Assembly (NCBI RefSeq): GCF_035917275.1
Contig: NZ_CP108508.1
Span: forward strand, 6,138,001-6,202,000
From: Streptomyces sp. NBC_01237
Lineage (GTDB): Bacteria > Actinomycetota > Actinomycetes > Streptomycetales > Streptomycetaceae
Length of the DNA: 64,000 bases
Direction of reading: 5' to 3'
The stretch's first letter is position 1. Every line of letters starts with the position of its first letter. This document shows positions 1 to 9,934 of the stretch, in pieces. The translations under genes were made by a program, and so were the position numbers. Under the pieces are notes generated by a model. That model saw only the letters and a program-made list of their open reading frames with translations. It ran no database searches and was not told where the DNA came from.

Positions 1-2
1 AC

Positions 3-2075
3 ACCTCCTGGCCGGCCCACGGCGCGGAGCTCGTCTCGCTGCCCCGCTTCGACCGGGAGGAGAGCGTCGCCTTCGCCTGCCGCCGGGCACCGCGGATCAC
101 CGAGGAGGACGCCGACCGGCTGGCCGACGTGGTCGAGGACCTGCCGATCCTGATCGACCAGATGGCCGCCTGGCTGGAGGCGTACCCGCTCACGGACGTC
201 GCCCGCTATGTCGAGGACATCCGCGACGGCGACCCCAACGCCCTGGACGTCATGCCGTCGGGCGGCGAGGCGCAGCGGTTCCAGGCCGTGTGGTCCACCA
301 CGCTGAACGCCCTCGGCGAGGACGCGCCGCACGCCCATGAACTCCTCAAACTGCTGGCCCACTTCTCCGCCGACACCGTGCCCGTCAGGCTGCTCCGCTC
401 GGCCAGGGCCTCGGACCTGCCCACCCATCTGGCCCGCCTGGTCAGCGAGCCCAGCAACTGGAACTCCGCGCTCCGTACGCTCTCCGAGACCACGTCCATG
501 CGGCTGGAGTACGAGACGGGTCCGCAGGACGACATCCTGACCGTGGGCACCCTGCGCATGCACCGGCTCTTCCACCGCTTCGTCCGCAGCACCCTCTCGG
601 TCCACGACCGGCGCAGGGCGTCCGAGACCGCCTGCCGGGTCCTGGTCGCCGCCGACCCCAGGGACCCCACGGCCCCCCGCCACTGGCAGCGCTACGCCGA
701 CCTGATCCCCCATCTGGAACCCTCGGGAGCACTGGCGTCGGCCGACGAGGACGTGCGCAGCCTCGTCCTCAACTGCGTCGAGTACCTCCGGATGCGCGGC
801 GAGTACGCCGACGGCTGGATGATCACCAGGAAGGCGCTCGATCAGTGGCGCATCGACTCGGGCCCCACCGACCGCACCATCCTGGTCGCCACCCACCAGT
901 ACGCCAACATGCTCCGCCGGCTGGGCCGATACGCCGATGCCGAGGGAGTCGGGCGGGACATCCTCGACCGGCTCTCCGCGGACCCGGAGGCGCGGGCCAT
1001 CGAACTGATGCGGGCCATGAACGGCCTCGGCGGAACGCTGGTGGCCCTCGGGCGGTACGACGAGGCGCGCACGCTCTACGAGAGCGCCGTGACCAGGGCG
1101 GTGGAGGAGCTCGGCGACAGGAACGTGCCGCGCACCCTCGCCATCCGCAGCAACCTGGCCCAGGCCGTCGCCCTCCAGGGCCGGTACGCCGAGTCCCTGG
1201 CCCAGCACCGCTCGATTCTGGAAGCCCGCGTCGGCCTGCTCGGCCCGCGCAACGCCCTCACCCTGATGTCCGCCCTGCACACCGCCTGGACGCTGCGGCT
1301 GCTGGGCCGCTACCGGGAAGCGCTGGTGATCCAGGAACGGAACACCTGGCTGCACAGCCAGGTGCTCGACCGGGACCACTCGCAGACCTTGCAGGCACAG
1401 CACAACCTCGCCCTGTGCAGGCGCAGGGAGGGCGACCTGGAGTACGCCCACGCCATGATGCGCCGGGTCCGCGAGAAGATGACCGGCCGCCGGGGCGGCC
1501 ACCACCCCGAAACGCTGCTGATCTCCGCCGACTACGCCATGCTGCTGCGGGAGATGGGCCGGTACGACGAGGCGCTGGGCATCGCCGAGTCCACCGCCCG
1601 GGTGTACGCCGCCCAGCTCGGCGACGACCATCCGTACGCGATCGGCAGCCGGGCCAACTGCGGGGTCGTCCTGCGCTGCCTGGGCCACCGCGCGGACGCG
1701 CTGGCGATCGGCGAGGAGACGACGGCGGGCATGGCACGCGCACTCGGCGACGCGCACCCCTGGAGCATCGGCTGCGCGCTGAACACGACCGCGGCACGGG
1801 CGGCGACGGACGACCCGCTGGGGGCGGTGGACCTCGGGCGCGCCGCCCTGGAACGGGCCTCTGCGGGTCTCGGGGACGGGCATGCCATGACGGTCGCCCT
1901 CAGGGCGGGGCTCGCCCTCGACCTGCGGGCGGCGGGCAAGGAGGACGAGGCCGAAGCCCTCGCGGACGAGGCACCGGACCGGGACGGCGACGCCGCCGGG
2001 GGCGAGCGCCGGCGGAGGCGGTCGACGGTGGCCGCGGGACGCCCGTACTGGGACTTCGAGCCCCAGCCGGTCTGA
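3..2075 (+). CDS. fxsT: FxSxx-COOH system TPR protein FxsT, C-terminal part (5' end outside window)
   Basis: The frame is open from the first bases of the window, so the real start lies upstream; the GTG at 129 is internal. The visible N-terminal stretch (LADVVEDLPILIDQMAAWLE) is the end of an NB-ARC/STAND-like ATPase region. It is followed by about ten tetratricopeptide-type helical pairs with recurring [LR]GRY-[DAE]-EA cores. The protein ends in the short motif WDFEPQP, similar to the acidic Pro-rich C-termini of FxsT proteins. In that family FxsT is the TPR component encoded near a radical SAM enzyme (FxsB) and a small FxSxx-COOH peptide. Those partners would lie to the left and cannot be seen. 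It is separated from the convergent kgd gene by a strong hairpin. The TPR assignment is solid; the FxsT label rests on the general layout and the C-terminal motif. Confidence 0.72.
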   Translation, partial: TSWPAHGAELVSLPRFDREESVAFACRRAPRITEEDADRLADVVEDLPILIDQMAAWLEAYPLTDVARYVEDIRDGDPNALDVMPSGGEAQRFQAVWSTTLNALGEDAPHAHELLKLLAHFSADTVPVRLLRSARASDLPTHLARLVSEPSNWNSALRTLSETTSMRLEYETGPQDDILTVGTLRMHRLFHRFVRSTLSVHDRRRASETACRVLVAADPRDPTAPRHWQRYADLIPHLEPSGALASADEDVRSLVLNCVEYLRMRGEYADGWMITRKALDQWRIDSGPTDRTILVATHQYANMLRRLGRYADAEGVGRDILDRLSADPEARAIELMRAMNGLGGTLVALGRYDEARTLYESAVTRAVEELGDRNVPRTLAIRSNLAQAVALQGRYAESLAQHRSILEARVGLLGPRNALTLMSALHTAWTLRLLGRYREALVIQERNTWLHSQVLDRDHSQTLQAQHNLALCRRREGDLEYAHAMMRRVREKMTGRRGGHHPETLLISADYAMLLREMGRYDEALGIAESTARVYAAQLGDDHPYAIGSRANCGVVLRCLGHRADALAIGEETTAGMARALGDAHPWSIGCALNTTAARAATDDPLGAVDLGRAALERASAGLGDGHAMTVALRAGLALDLRAAGKEDEAEALADEAPDRDGDAAGGERRRRRSTVAAGRPYWDFEPQPV

Positions 2076-2200
2076 TCCGCCGCTCTGGTCCACCCGTCCG
2101 ACGCACCGTCCGATCCACCGGTCCGACGGCCCCCTGCCGTGCCCCTGCGGTGTCCGTGCGGCACCCGGGCGGTGTCCGCGCACCGCACCCACCACCTGAT

Positions 2201-2250
2201 ACGGGCCCCGGCCCCCGCCGATACGTACATCGGTGGGGGCCGGGGCCCGT
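2201..2250. terminator. Bidirectional terminator hairpin between fxsT and kgd
   Basis: A 22-bp near-perfect inverted repeat (arms 2201-2222 and 2229-2250, one G-T position) encloses a 6-nt loop. It sits between two convergent genes. There is no long T-tract on either side, which is usual for Streptomyces terminators. Confidence 0.85.
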
Positions 2251-2268
2251 GACGGGTGGTGCCGCTGA

Positions 2269-5200
2269 TCAGGCCTCGAAGACCTCGGCGACCAGCTGCG
2301 CCTGCTCGGCCTGGTGGCGCTTGGCCGAGCCGACCGCCGGGGACGAGCCGTGCGACCGCGAGATGCGGCGCAGGCGCTCACCGTGCGGGATGTCGGCGCC
2401 GACGGCCAGGTCCAGGTGGTCGATCAGGTTGAGCGCGATGAACGGCCAGGCACCCTGGTTCGCCGGCTCCTCCTGGGCCCAGAGGTACTTCTCGGCGTTC
2501 GGGTACTTGGCGATCTCGGCCTGAAGCTCCGCACCCGGCAGCGGGTACAGGCGCTCCAGCCGGATGATCGCCGTCTCCGTGTCGCCGCGCTTCTGCCGCT
2601 CGGCGTCCAGGTCGTAGTACAGCTTGCCCGCGCAGAAGACGACCTTGCGGACGTCCTCGGCCTTGACCGACGCGTCGCCGATCACCGGGCGGAAGCCGCC
2701 GGTGGTGAACTCCTCCACCTTCGACGCCGCCGCCTTGAGGCGGAGCATCGACTTCGGGGTGAAGACGATCAGCGGCTTGTGGTGCGGGTTGTGCACCTGC
2801 CACCGCAGGAGGTGGAAGTAGTTCGACGGCAGGGTCGGCATCGCGACCGTCATGTTGTCCTGCGCGCACATCTGGAGGAAGCGCTCCGGGCGGGCGGACG
2901 AGTGGTCCGGGCCCTGGCCCTCGTAGCCGTGCGGCAGCAGCAGCGTGACGCCGGAGGTCTGGCCCCACTTCTGCTCGGCCGAGGAGATGAACTCGTCCAC
3001 GACGGTCTGCGCGCCGTTGACGAAGTCACCGAACTGGGCCTCCCAGATGACCAGCGACTCCGGGCGGGCCAGCGAGTAGCCGTATTCGAAGCCCATCGCC
3101 GCGTACTCGCTGAGCAGCGAGTCGTAGACGTTGTACCGGGCCTGCTCGTCGGAGAGGTAGAGCAGCGGGGTGTAGTCCTCGCCGGTCTCCTGATCGACCA
3201 GGACCGCGTGCCGCTGGCCGAACGTGCCGCGGCGGGTGTCCTGGCCGGCGAGCCGGACCGGGGTGCCCTCCATCAGCAGCGAACCGATGGCCAGCGTCTC
3301 GCCCATGCCCCAGTCGATCGTGCCGTCCTCCACCGAGGCCGCGCGACGCAGCATCTGCGGCATCAGACGGGGGTGGACGGTGATGTTGTCCGGGATGTTG
3401 ACCTGCGACTCGGCGATCCGCTTCACGACCTCCTGGGAGACCCCGGTGCTGATCGCCACCGGGAACTCGGCCTGGACGTCCGGGATGTGGGTCTGGGCCG
3501 GGTGCGAGGTGGCCTCGCGGACCTCGGCGAAGACCTTCTCCAGCTGCCCCTGGAAGTCCTGGAGCGCCTGCTCCGCCTCTTCCAGCGTGATGTCGCCGCG
3601 ACCGATGAGGGACTCGGTGTAGAGCTTGCGCACCGAGCGCTTCTTGTCGACCAGGGCGTACATCTGCGGGTTGGTGAACTGCGGGTTGTCGGTCTCGTTG
3701 TGACCGCGGCGGCGGTAGCAGATGAGGTCGATCACGACGTCCTTGTTGAACGCCTGCCGGTACTCGAAGGCGAGCCGGGCGACCCGGACGACGGCCTCGG
3801 GGTCGTCACCGTTGACGTGGATGATCGGCGCCTCGATCATGCGCGCCACATCGGTGGCGTACATCGAGGAGCGCGAGGACTCCGGGGCGGCGGTGAAGCC
3901 GACCTGGTTGTTGATCACCACGTGCACGGTGCCGCCGGTGCGGTAGCCGCGCAGCTGCGACATGTTGAGCGTCTCGGCGACGACGCCCTGGCCCGCGAAG
4001 GCCGCGTCGCCGTGGAGCGCGACGGGCAGGACGGTGAAGTCCGTGCCGCCCTTGTTGATGATGTCCTGCTTGGCGCGGGCGATGCCCTCCAGGACCGGGT
4101 CGACCGCCTCCAGGTGCGAGGGGTTGGCGGCCAGCGAGACCTTGATCTGCTCGCCGTCCAGACCGGTGAAGGTGCCCTCGGCGCCCAGGTGGTACTTCAC
4201 GTCGCCGGAGCCGTGCATCGACTTCGGGTCGAGGTTGCCCTCGAACTCCCGGAAGATCTGCGCGTACGACTTGCCGACGATGTTGGCCAGCACGTTCAGA
4301 CGGCCGCGGTGGGCCATCCCGATGACGACCTCGTCGAGGCGGGCCTCGGCGGCGGAGTCGATGACCGCGTCGAGCAGCGGGATGACGGACTCGCCGCCCT
4401 CCAGCGAGAACCGCTTCTGGCCGACGTACTTGGTCTGCAGGAACGTCTCGAACGCCTCGGCGGCGTTGAGGCGGCGCAGGATCCGCAGCTGCTCCTCGCG
4501 CTCGGGCTTGGGACGCGGACGCTCCACCCGGTCCTGGAGCCACTTGCGCTCCCGCGGCTCCTGGATGTGCATGAACTCGATGCCCGTGGTGCGGCAGTAC
4601 GACTCACGCAGCACACCGAGGATGTCGCGGAGCTTCATCATCGTCTTGCCGGCGAAACCGCCGACCGCGAAGTCCCGCTCCAGGTCCCACAGGGTGAGGC
4701 CGTGCTCGGTGATGTCCAGGTCGGGGTGCTTGCGCTGGTGGTACTCCAGCGGGTCGGTGTCGGCCATGACATGGCCGCGGACCCGGTAGGAGTGGATCAG
4801 CTCGAAGACCCGTGCGGCCTTGGTGACGTCGTCGTCGTGCGAGGCGTCGATGTCCTTGAGCCAGCGGACCGGCTCGTAGGGGATGCGCAGCGCCTTGAAG
4901 ATCTCGTCGTAGAACTCGTTCTCGCCGAGCAGGAGCTGGGCCAGGACCCGCAGGAACTCGCCGGAGGCGGCACCCTGGATGACCCGGTGGTCGTAGGTCG
5001 AGGTCAGCGTCATGACCTTCGAGATGCCCAGCTTGTTCAGGGTGTCCTGGGACGTCCCCTGGAACTCCGCCGGGTAGTCCATCGCGCCGACACCCATGAT
5101 GAGGCCCTGACCGGGCATCAGGCGGGGCACCGAGTGGACGGTGCCGATGCCGCCGGGGTTCGTCAGCGAGGCGGTGACCCCGGTGAAGTCGTCCATGCCG

Positions 5201-6153
5201 AGCTTGCCGATGCGGGCCCGGCGGACGATGTCCTCGTACGCCTGCCAGAACTCGAAGAAGTTGAGCGTCTCGGCCTTCTTGATGGCCGCGACGACGAGCT
5301 GGCGGTCACCGTTCGGCTTCACCAGGTCGATGGCCAGGCCGAGGTTGATGTGCTCCGGCTTGACCAGGGTCGGCTTGCCGTCCTTCACCGTGAAGGAGTG
5401 GTTCATCGACGGCATGGCCTTGAGGGCCTGCACCATCGCGTACCCGATGAGGTGCGTGAAGGAGATCTTCCCGCCGCGGGCGCGCTTGAGGTGGTTGTTG
5501 ATGACGATGCGGTTGTCGAAGAGCAGCTTCACCGGAACGGCGCGGACGGACGTGGCCGTCGGCAGCTCCAGCGAGGCGTTCATGTTCTTCGCGACGGCGG
5601 CCGACGGGCCGCGCAGCGTCACATACTCCGGGCCCTCGGGAGCCTCGGTCGACCCGGCGTCCTTGGCGGGCGCCGGAGCGGCCTTCGCGGGGGCAGCCTT
5701 CGCCGGAGCTGCCGGAGCAGCGGCGGCGGGAGCGGCCTTCGCGGGTGCCGGAGCGGCGGCCGCGGGCTGGGCCGGAGCCGCGGGCTGGGCCGGAGCGGCC
5801 GGTGCGGCGGCCGGAGCCGGTGCCGCGGGCTGCGCCGGAGGGGTGGCGACCGGGGCCGGGATCACCGCAGCCCCCGCGGCCGCGGCGCCGGGAACGGGCT
5901 TGTCCGCCGTGCCGGAGGTACCCGGCTTGTAGTCGGCGAAGAAGTCCCACCAGGCGCGGTCGACCGAATTGGGATCCTGGAGGTACTGCTGATAGATCTC
6001 GTCGACGAGCCACTCATTGGGGCCGAAGGCCGCGGCCGGGTTCCCACCCGGGCTGGCTTGGTCGGTCGAGATGCTTGAGTTACTGGGGGACTGAGACGAC
6101 ACGGCGGCAACCGCCCTCTTCCGCTTCACAAGGTGATGGACAGCGGAAATCAA
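2269..6153 (-). CDS. kgd: Multifunctional 2-oxoglutarate decarboxylase/dehydrogenase with succinyltransferase domain (Kgd/SucA)
   Basis: This is the actinobacterial fusion of an E2-type succinyltransferase core with an E1 thiamine-diphosphate dehydrogenase; it acts in the TCA cycle at 2-oxoglutarate. Order: a short N-terminal E1 segment ([19 protein letters not shown]), an Ala/Pro/Lys linker at about residues 90-170, the E2 catalytic core ending in the DHRVIQGA active-site motif near residue 390, then the E1 part ([34 protein letters not shown]). The lipoyl domain is absent, as usual in this family. Start choice: a TTG at 6153 has a perfect AAAGGAGG 7 nt upstream, giving 1294 residues. A GTG at 6102 ([10 protein letters not shown]) would give the 1277-residue form often annotated, but its ribosome site is weaker. 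A 15-bp palindrome lies just upstream. Confidence 0.96.
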   Translation of the reverse strand: MISAVHHLVKRKRAVAAVSSQSPSNSSISTDQASPGGNPAAAFGPNEWLVDEIYQQYLQDPNSVDRAWWDFFADYKPGTSGTADKPVPGAAAAGAAVIPAPVATPPAQPAAPAPAAAPAAPAQPAAPAQPAAAAPAPAKAAPAAAAPAAPAKAAPAKAAPAPAKDAGSTEAPEGPEYVTLRGPSAAVAKNMNASLELPTATSVRAVPVKLLFDNRIVINNHLKRARGGKISFTHLIGYAMVQALKAMPSMNHSFTVKDGKPTLVKPEHINLGLAIDLVKPNGDRQLVVAAIKKAETLNFFEFWQAYEDIVRRARIGKLGMDDFTGVTASLTNPGGIGTVHSVPRLMPGQGLIMGVGAMDYPAEFQGTSQDTLNKLGISKVMTLTSTYDHRVIQGAASGEFLRVLAQLLLGENEFYDEIFKALRIPYEPVRWLKDIDASHDDDVTKAARVFELIHSYRVRGHVMADTDPLEYHQRKHPDLDITEHGLTLWDLERDFAVGGFAGKTMMKLRDILGVLRESYCRTTGIEFMHIQEPRERKWLQDRVERPRPKPEREEQLRILRRLNAAEAFETFLQTKYVGQKRFSLEGGESVIPLLDAVIDSAAEARLDEVVIGMAHRGRLNVLANIVGKSYAQIFREFEGNLDPKSMHGSGDVKYHLGAEGTFTGLDGEQIKVSLAANPSHLEAVDPVLEGIARAKQDIINKGGTDFTVLPVALHGDAAFAGQGVVAETLNMSQLRGYRTGGTVHVVINNQVGFTAAPESSRSSMYATDVARMIEAPIIHVNGDDPEAVVRVARLAFEYRQAFNKDVVIDLICYRRRGHNETDNPQFTNPQMYALVDKKRSVRKLYTESLIGRGDITLEEAEQALQDFQGQLEKVFAEVREATSHPAQTHIPDVQAEFPVAISTGVSQEVVKRIAESQVNIPDNITVHPRLMPQMLRRAASVEDGTIDWGMGETLAIGSLLMEGTPVRLAGQDTRRGTFGQRHAVLVDQETGEDYTPLLYLSDEQARYNVYDSLLSEYAAMGFEYGYSLARPESLVIWEAQFGDFVNGAQTVVDEFISSAEQKWGQTSGVTLLLPHGYEGQGPDHSSARPERFLQMCAQDNMTVAMPTLPSNYFHLLRWQVHNPHHKPLIVFTPKSMLRLKAAASKVEEFTTGGFRPVIGDASVKAEDVRKVVFCAGKLYYDLDAERQKRGDTETAIIRLERLYPLPGAELQAEIAKYPNAEKYLWAQEEPANQGAWPFIALNLIDHLDLAVGADIPHGERLRRISRSHGSSPAVGSAKRHQAEQAQLVAEVFEA

Positions 6154-6180
6154 GGCTACGCCTCCTTTACCGTTCCTTGC

Positions 6181-6195
6181 AGACCGGACCGGTCT
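6181..6195. promoter_or_regulatory. 15-bp perfect palindrome upstream of kgd
   Basis: AGACCGG-A-CCGGTCT is a perfect inverted repeat 13 nt upstream of the kgd Shine-Dalgarno sequence, in the 207-bp gap before the histidine kinase. The position would suit an operator or an mRNA leader hairpin. The binding protein is unknown. Confidence 0.4.
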
Positions 6196-6360
6196 TCGTC
6201 GTGCAAGTCACATCGGAAGGCGGGTTTCGGCGCAGGAAATGGCGGGAAACAACCTGGGTTCCGCTGCACTTCGGGTACGCAGGGCCGTGGGTACGGCCAC
6301 CCGACCGTATCCCCTTTACGGAGGACACGGAGAACGTGCCCTTCCGGTTCGAACCCTATG

Positions 6361-7437
6361 TCAACCGCGAGGCTGCGACATTCCCGGAAGAGTGACCTGG
6401 ATGCGGCAGCCGCGCGCTGATTCGGCCACCCCGATCCGGCCCCCGTGCAGATCCACCGCCCAGCGGGCGATGGCCAGCCCGAGCCCCGTCCCGCCGTCGC
6501 TGCCCGGCCCGTGCGGGGACGGCGCCTGCCCCCGGTTGAACCGCTCGAACACCCGGTGCCGCTCGGCCTCCGGGATGCCCGGACCCTCGTCGATGACCTC
6601 CAGCTCCAGCGACTCGGGGTACGCCCCGCGCCGTGCCAGCACCGTGACCCGGCCGTGCGGCGGGCTGTGCTTGACCGCGTTGTCGATGAGGTTGGCGACC
6701 ACCTGGTGCAGCCGCTCCGCGTCCGCGTGCGCCGTCAGCTCGGGCGGTGACACATCGAGGTGCAGATGGACGTCGTTGCGCGAGTGATTGCCGGAGCCCG
6801 AGGACAGCCTGCGCTGCGAGGCGGCCAGATTGGCCTCCTTCAGCACCCCCGACAGATACGGCCACACCTCGAAGCGGCGGGCCTTGAGCGTCACCACCCC
6901 GTTGTCCAGGCGGGACAGATCGAGCAGGGTCTCCACCAGCCGGCCGAGGCGTTCCGTCTGTTTCAGAGCCGTGCGCATCGTCTCGGGGTCGGCGGGGGAC
7001 ACCCCGTCCACGACGTTCTCCAGCACGGCTCTCAGCGCCGCGATGGGGGTGCGCAGCTCATGCGAGACATTGGCGACCAGCTCCTTGCGGTGCCGGTACT
7101 CCGCCTCCAGATCGTCCGCCATGCGGTTGATCGTCTGCGCCAGGTCGCCCAGCTCGTCCCGCCGCCCGGCACCGCTCACCCGGCCCGTGTAGTCGCCGTG
7201 CGAGATCGACCGGGCCACGGCCCTCATCTCGTCCAGCGGCGCGGTCAGACCGTGCGCCACGAACTGGGTGATCAGCAGCGTCGCGATCACCGAGAACACC
7301 GTGATGAACCGGAACTCGGTCCTGGTCCGCAGGGCGACGATCAGGAGCCCCGTGGTGATGAACACCGAGACGACGACGAGCGTGCCGAGCTTGGCCTTGA
7401 TCGAGAAGGGCCGCAGTCCCGCCCCTGGCCGGGTCAT
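6361..7437 (-). CDS. Two-component sensor histidine kinase
   Basis: 358-residue membrane kinase. Two hydrophobic segments (about 18-36 and 43-60) lie close together with almost no extracytoplasmic loop. A HAMP linker (about 60-112) follows, then the H-box VSHELRTPIAAL with phospho-acceptor His126, an N-box (HQVVANLIDNAVKHS), and G-boxes (DEGPGI, GGTGLGL). The near absence of a sensor loop suggests it senses within the membrane or through another protein. Its ATG overlaps the stop codon of the upstream response regulator by 4 nt, so the two are translated together. It lies immediately downstream of the regulator and tail-to-head with kgd; the stimulus cannot be told from the sequence. Confidence 0.93.
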   Translation of the reverse strand: MTRPGAGLRPFSIKAKLGTLVVVSVFITTGLLIVALRTRTEFRFITVFSVIATLLITQFVAHGLTAPLDEMRAVARSISHGDYTGRVSGAGRRDELGDLAQTINRMADDLEAEYRHRKELVANVSHELRTPIAALRAVLENVVDGVSPADPETMRTALKQTERLGRLVETLLDLSRLDNGVVTLKARRFEVWPYLSGVLKEANLAASQRRLSSGSGNHSRNDVHLHLDVSPPELTAHADAERLHQVVANLIDNAVKHSPPHGRVTVLARRGAYPESLELEVIDEGPGIPEAERHRVFERFNRGQAPSPHGPGSDGGTGLGLAIARWAVDLHGGRIGVAESARGCRIQVTLPGMSQPRG

Positions 7438-8171
7438 GGTGCCGGGGTCTCCAGGGCGTAGCCGACACCGTGCACGGTACGGATCCGCTCGGCGCCGATC
7501 TTCCGGCGCAGCGCCTTGATGTGGCTGTCGACGGTACGGGTGCCGGAGGCGTCCGCCCAGTCCCAGACCTCGGCCAGCAGCTGCTCGCGGGAGAGCACCG
7601 CACGCGGGGTGTTGGCCAGGCAGACCAGCAGATCGAATTCGGTCGGCGTGAGGTGGACGTCCTCGGTGCGCACCCGGACCCGGCGCTGGGCGTGGTCGAT
7701 CTCCAGCTCGCCCAGGCGCAGGATGCCGCTGCGCGGCGTCACCGCGGCCAGGGCCGCCCGCTCCACCCGGCGCAGCAGGACATGCACCCGGGCCGCCAGC
7801 TCACGCATGGAGAACGGCTTGGTCATGTAGTCGTCGGCGCCGACCCCGAGCCCGACCAGCATGTCGGTCTCGTCGTCGCGTGCCGTCAGCATCAGCACCG
7901 GCACGGGGCGCTGGGCCTGCACACGGCGGCAGACCTCCAGCCCGTCGAATCCGGGAAGCATGATGTCGAGCACCATCAGATCGGGCTGCCATGCCTCGGC
8001 CGCGTCCACGGCCGCGGGCCCGTCCAGTGCGGTCTGCACCAGAAAGCCCTCCGCCCGCAGCCGGGCGGAAATGGCGTCGACGATCGTGGCGTCGTCCTCG
8101 ACCACCAGCACCCGGCGCTGAGCCCCTGGGGTGGCCGCGACGCCGTTGTGGGTGGTGTGTGTCTGTTCCAT
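7434..8171 (-). CDS. OmpR/PhoB-type response regulator
   Basis: 245 residues. The receiver domain has the acidic pair VVEDD near residue 25, phospho-acceptor Asp69 in VLDIMLPG, a TA switch (LMLTARDD) and Lys118 in DDYMTKPF. A winged-helix DNA-binding domain follows (LTPTEFDLL ... RTVDSHIKALRRKI ... VHGVGYAL). I chose the ATG at 8171 (MEQTHTTHNG) because it follows a purine-rich GGGGCGGGG stretch and places the receiver about 20 residues from the N-terminus. The frame stays open to 8387, but that extension is not protein-like. The pair is probably transcribed from the 230-bp gap upstream. Confidence 0.94.
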   Translation of the reverse strand: MEQTHTTHNGVAATPGAQRRVLVVEDDATIVDAISARLRAEGFLVQTALDGPAAVDAAEAWQPDLMVLDIMLPGFDGLEVCRRVQAQRPVPVLMLTARDDETDMLVGLGVGADDYMTKPFSMRELAARVHVLLRRVERAALAAVTPRSGILRLGELEIDHAQRRVRVRTEDVHLTPTEFDLLVCLANTPRAVLSREQLLAEVWDWADASGTRTVDSHIKALRRKIGAERIRTVHGVGYALETPAP

Positions 8172-8405
8172 CGCCCCGCCCCTGCCCGTTCTCGCGGGAG
8201 CCATTCCCCCGCAAGGCACGGTCTTCGCTCGTGGATTTCGTGGGTGATCCCTTGTACCGGTCAGCAGCGTAAAGGCAGCGGACGGCTCCCGGCTACGCAG
8301 GGTGTTGTCCCGTGTGGACGAGTTCGGCCCGTCGGAGAGGCGGATCGTCGGCCTTGTGCCGGTTGCCCCGCGCCACAACGGGGCCACGCATACCGGGCGG
8401 GGGGT

Positions 8406-9083
8406 TCAGATCGTCCGAAGTGCGAGATGGACCACGTCGGGCACACCTCGGGCAACGGCTACCTCTTCCGTCCTTACCCCACTGAACCCGGCATTCCGCA
8501 AAGCTTGTTCGAAGGCGGGGGACGGCTGCGCGGACCAGACGGCGAGCACTCCGCCCGGCGTCAGACGTGCCAGGCAGTCCGCCAGCCCGGCCGGGGAGTA
8601 GAGGTTTCCGTTGTCGTCCGTGACGGTCCAGTCGGGTCCGTTGTCGATGTCCAGGCAGAGAGCGTCGTAACGCTCCGTGGTCGTCCGCAGGTGCGCGACG
8701 AGGTCCGTGTGCAGGATCTCGGTCCGTGCGTCGGCCAGCGCCGCACCCGAGATCCGGTCCAGCGGCCCCCGCCGGTGCCAGTCGACGATCGCCTGCTCCC
8801 GCTCGACGACCACGATCCGGCCCCAGCGCTCCTCGGCGGCGGCCCGCGCCAGCGAGAATCCGACCCCGAGTCCGCCGATGAGGACGGCGGGAGCGGTCCG
8901 CCCCTCCGGCAGGGCCGCGAGCGCCGCGTCGATCAGCAGACGCTCGGACCGCCCGTCCGAGGTGTCCATCAGGAAACAGCCGTTGGCGATGATCTCGAAG
9001 TCCGCCCCGCGCTCGCGCAGGACGACCTCGCCGAAGGGGCCTTCGCGTCGGTCGAGCGTGACGGGGCTGGTGCTGGCGGACAT
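8406..9083 (-). CDS. Spermidine synthase-like Rossmann-fold protein
   Basis: 225 residues, single domain, cytosolic. It has the nucleotide/SAM-binding loop VLIGGLGVGFSLARA followed by the acidic strand end VVVERE, as in spermidine synthases and related class I methyltransferases. The later segment LCLDIDNGPDW occupies the place of the catalytic aspartate loop but lacks the usual D-[ST]-[ST]-DP form, so true aminopropyltransferase activity is doubtful. The start at 9083 follows CCGGAGAG at a good distance. It stands alone between the two-component pair and the tandem terminators that end the ABC/sigma operon. Confidence 0.8.
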   Translation of the reverse strand: MSASTSPVTLDRREGPFGEVVLRERGADFEIIANGCFLMDTSDGRSERLLIDAALAALPEGRTAPAVLIGGLGVGFSLARAAAEERWGRIVVVEREQAIVDWHRRGPLDRISGAALADARTEILHTDLVAHLRTTTERYDALCLDIDNGPDWTVTDDNGNLYSPAGLADCLARLTPGGVLAVWSAQPSPAFEQALRNAGFSGVRTEEVAVARGVPDVVHLALRTI

Positions 9084-9164
9084 GTGGTTGCTCTCCGGTA
9101 TCCGGTCGTGGCGGTCGGTGTGCGGCCATCCTGGCGCGCGGGACGCGGTGAGGGCCAACCCTTT

Positions 9165-9238
9165 GCCGTACCGGAGCGGCCGGGCGGCCGGACCGGTACG
9201 GCAGGGTGCCGGCGTACCGGAGCGGCCGGCCCGGTACG
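9165..9238. terminator. Tandem terminator hairpins after the sigma/ABC operon
   Basis: Two successive inverted repeats share almost the same arms: GCCGTACCGG/CCGGTACGGC at 9165-9174 and 9193-9202, and CGTACCGG/CCGGTACG at 9213-9220 and 9231-9238. The duplicated unit suggests a small local duplication. The second hairpin directly abuts the stop codon of the last operon gene. Confidence 0.7.
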
Positions 9239-9934
9239 TCAGGGCCGTTCCGGGCGTGGGCCGCACAGGGTGAAGAGGGCGACCCCGGCCACGTACGCGG
9301 ACAGCGCCATCGCCCACGCGGCGGCCTGCTCCCCCGGCTGCATCGGCCAGGCCCAGAAGGACGCGGCCCCGCCCGGGGCGCGGGGCGCCGCCAGATAGAC
9401 CGCGCCGCCGTAGAGCGTCATCGGCAGCCAGCTCGTACCGGCCCCGAGCAGGGCTGCCGCTGCCACCGTCACCCCGGTCGCGCCCAGCACGTTGCGCACC
9501 GTCGCCGCGGCGCCGAACTGCTCCGGCACGGCCAGGGCGAGCGCCCCGGCGGCCAGCACGGTCAGGGCCAGCAGATGCCCCAGCCGGCGCGGCCACCACC
9601 GGCGGGCGGCCGTACGGTCCAGCTCGTCGCTGTGCGAGAACAGGCTGGTACCGATGGCGGCGGAGGCGAACAACGGGGCGAACACCGTCACCGCGGCGCG
9701 GGCGGTGGGGTCGGAGCCGGGCCCGTGCACCGGCCCGTGGGCGGCCCACGCGGCGATGAGGGCGAGCCCGGCCACCGCCGCGACGGTGGCCGGGAAGGCG
9801 CGGGAACGGAGGTAGAGGGTGGGCAGGCGCGGGAGGTGCGCGGGCAGGCCGCCCGGGGCGGTCGCGGGCGGGGTGGCGCGAGGCGCGCGAGAAGGCGCCC
9901 GGCGGCGTGCGGAACGGGGCTCGGGGGCGGTCAC
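9239..9934 (-). CDS. Integral membrane protein, probable ABC-transporter permease partner
   Basis: 231 residues. A basic Pro/Ala-rich cytosolic N-terminus is followed by about six hydrophobic stretches (for example AVAGLALIAAWAA, LLALTVLAAGALALAV, VTVAAAALLGAG, AMALSAYVAGVALFTLCG). No enzymatic motif is visible. The GTG start overlaps the stop of the preceding permease gene by 4 nt (GTGA), which fixes the start and implies coupled synthesis. The context (last gene of an operon with an ABC ATPase and a larger membrane protein) suggests a second membrane subunit of the same exporter. Confidence 0.72.
   Translation of the reverse strand: MTAPEPRSARRRAPSRAPRATPPATAPGGLPAHLPRLPTLYLRSRAFPATVAAVAGLALIAAWAAHGPVHGPGSDPTARAAVTVFAPLFASAAIGTSLFSHSDELDRTAARRWWPRRLGHLLALTVLAAGALALAVPEQFGAAATVRNVLGATGVTVAAAALLGAGTSWLPMTLYGGAVYLAAPRAPGGAASFWAWPMQPGEQAAAWAMALSAYVAGVALFTLCGPRPERP

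Noticed and set aside
2314..6078. 1254-codon open frame antisense to kgd
   Set aside because: Mirror frame of a high-GC gene; Arg/Leu/Val/Asp-rich composition and no domain. kgd is unmistakable on the other strand.
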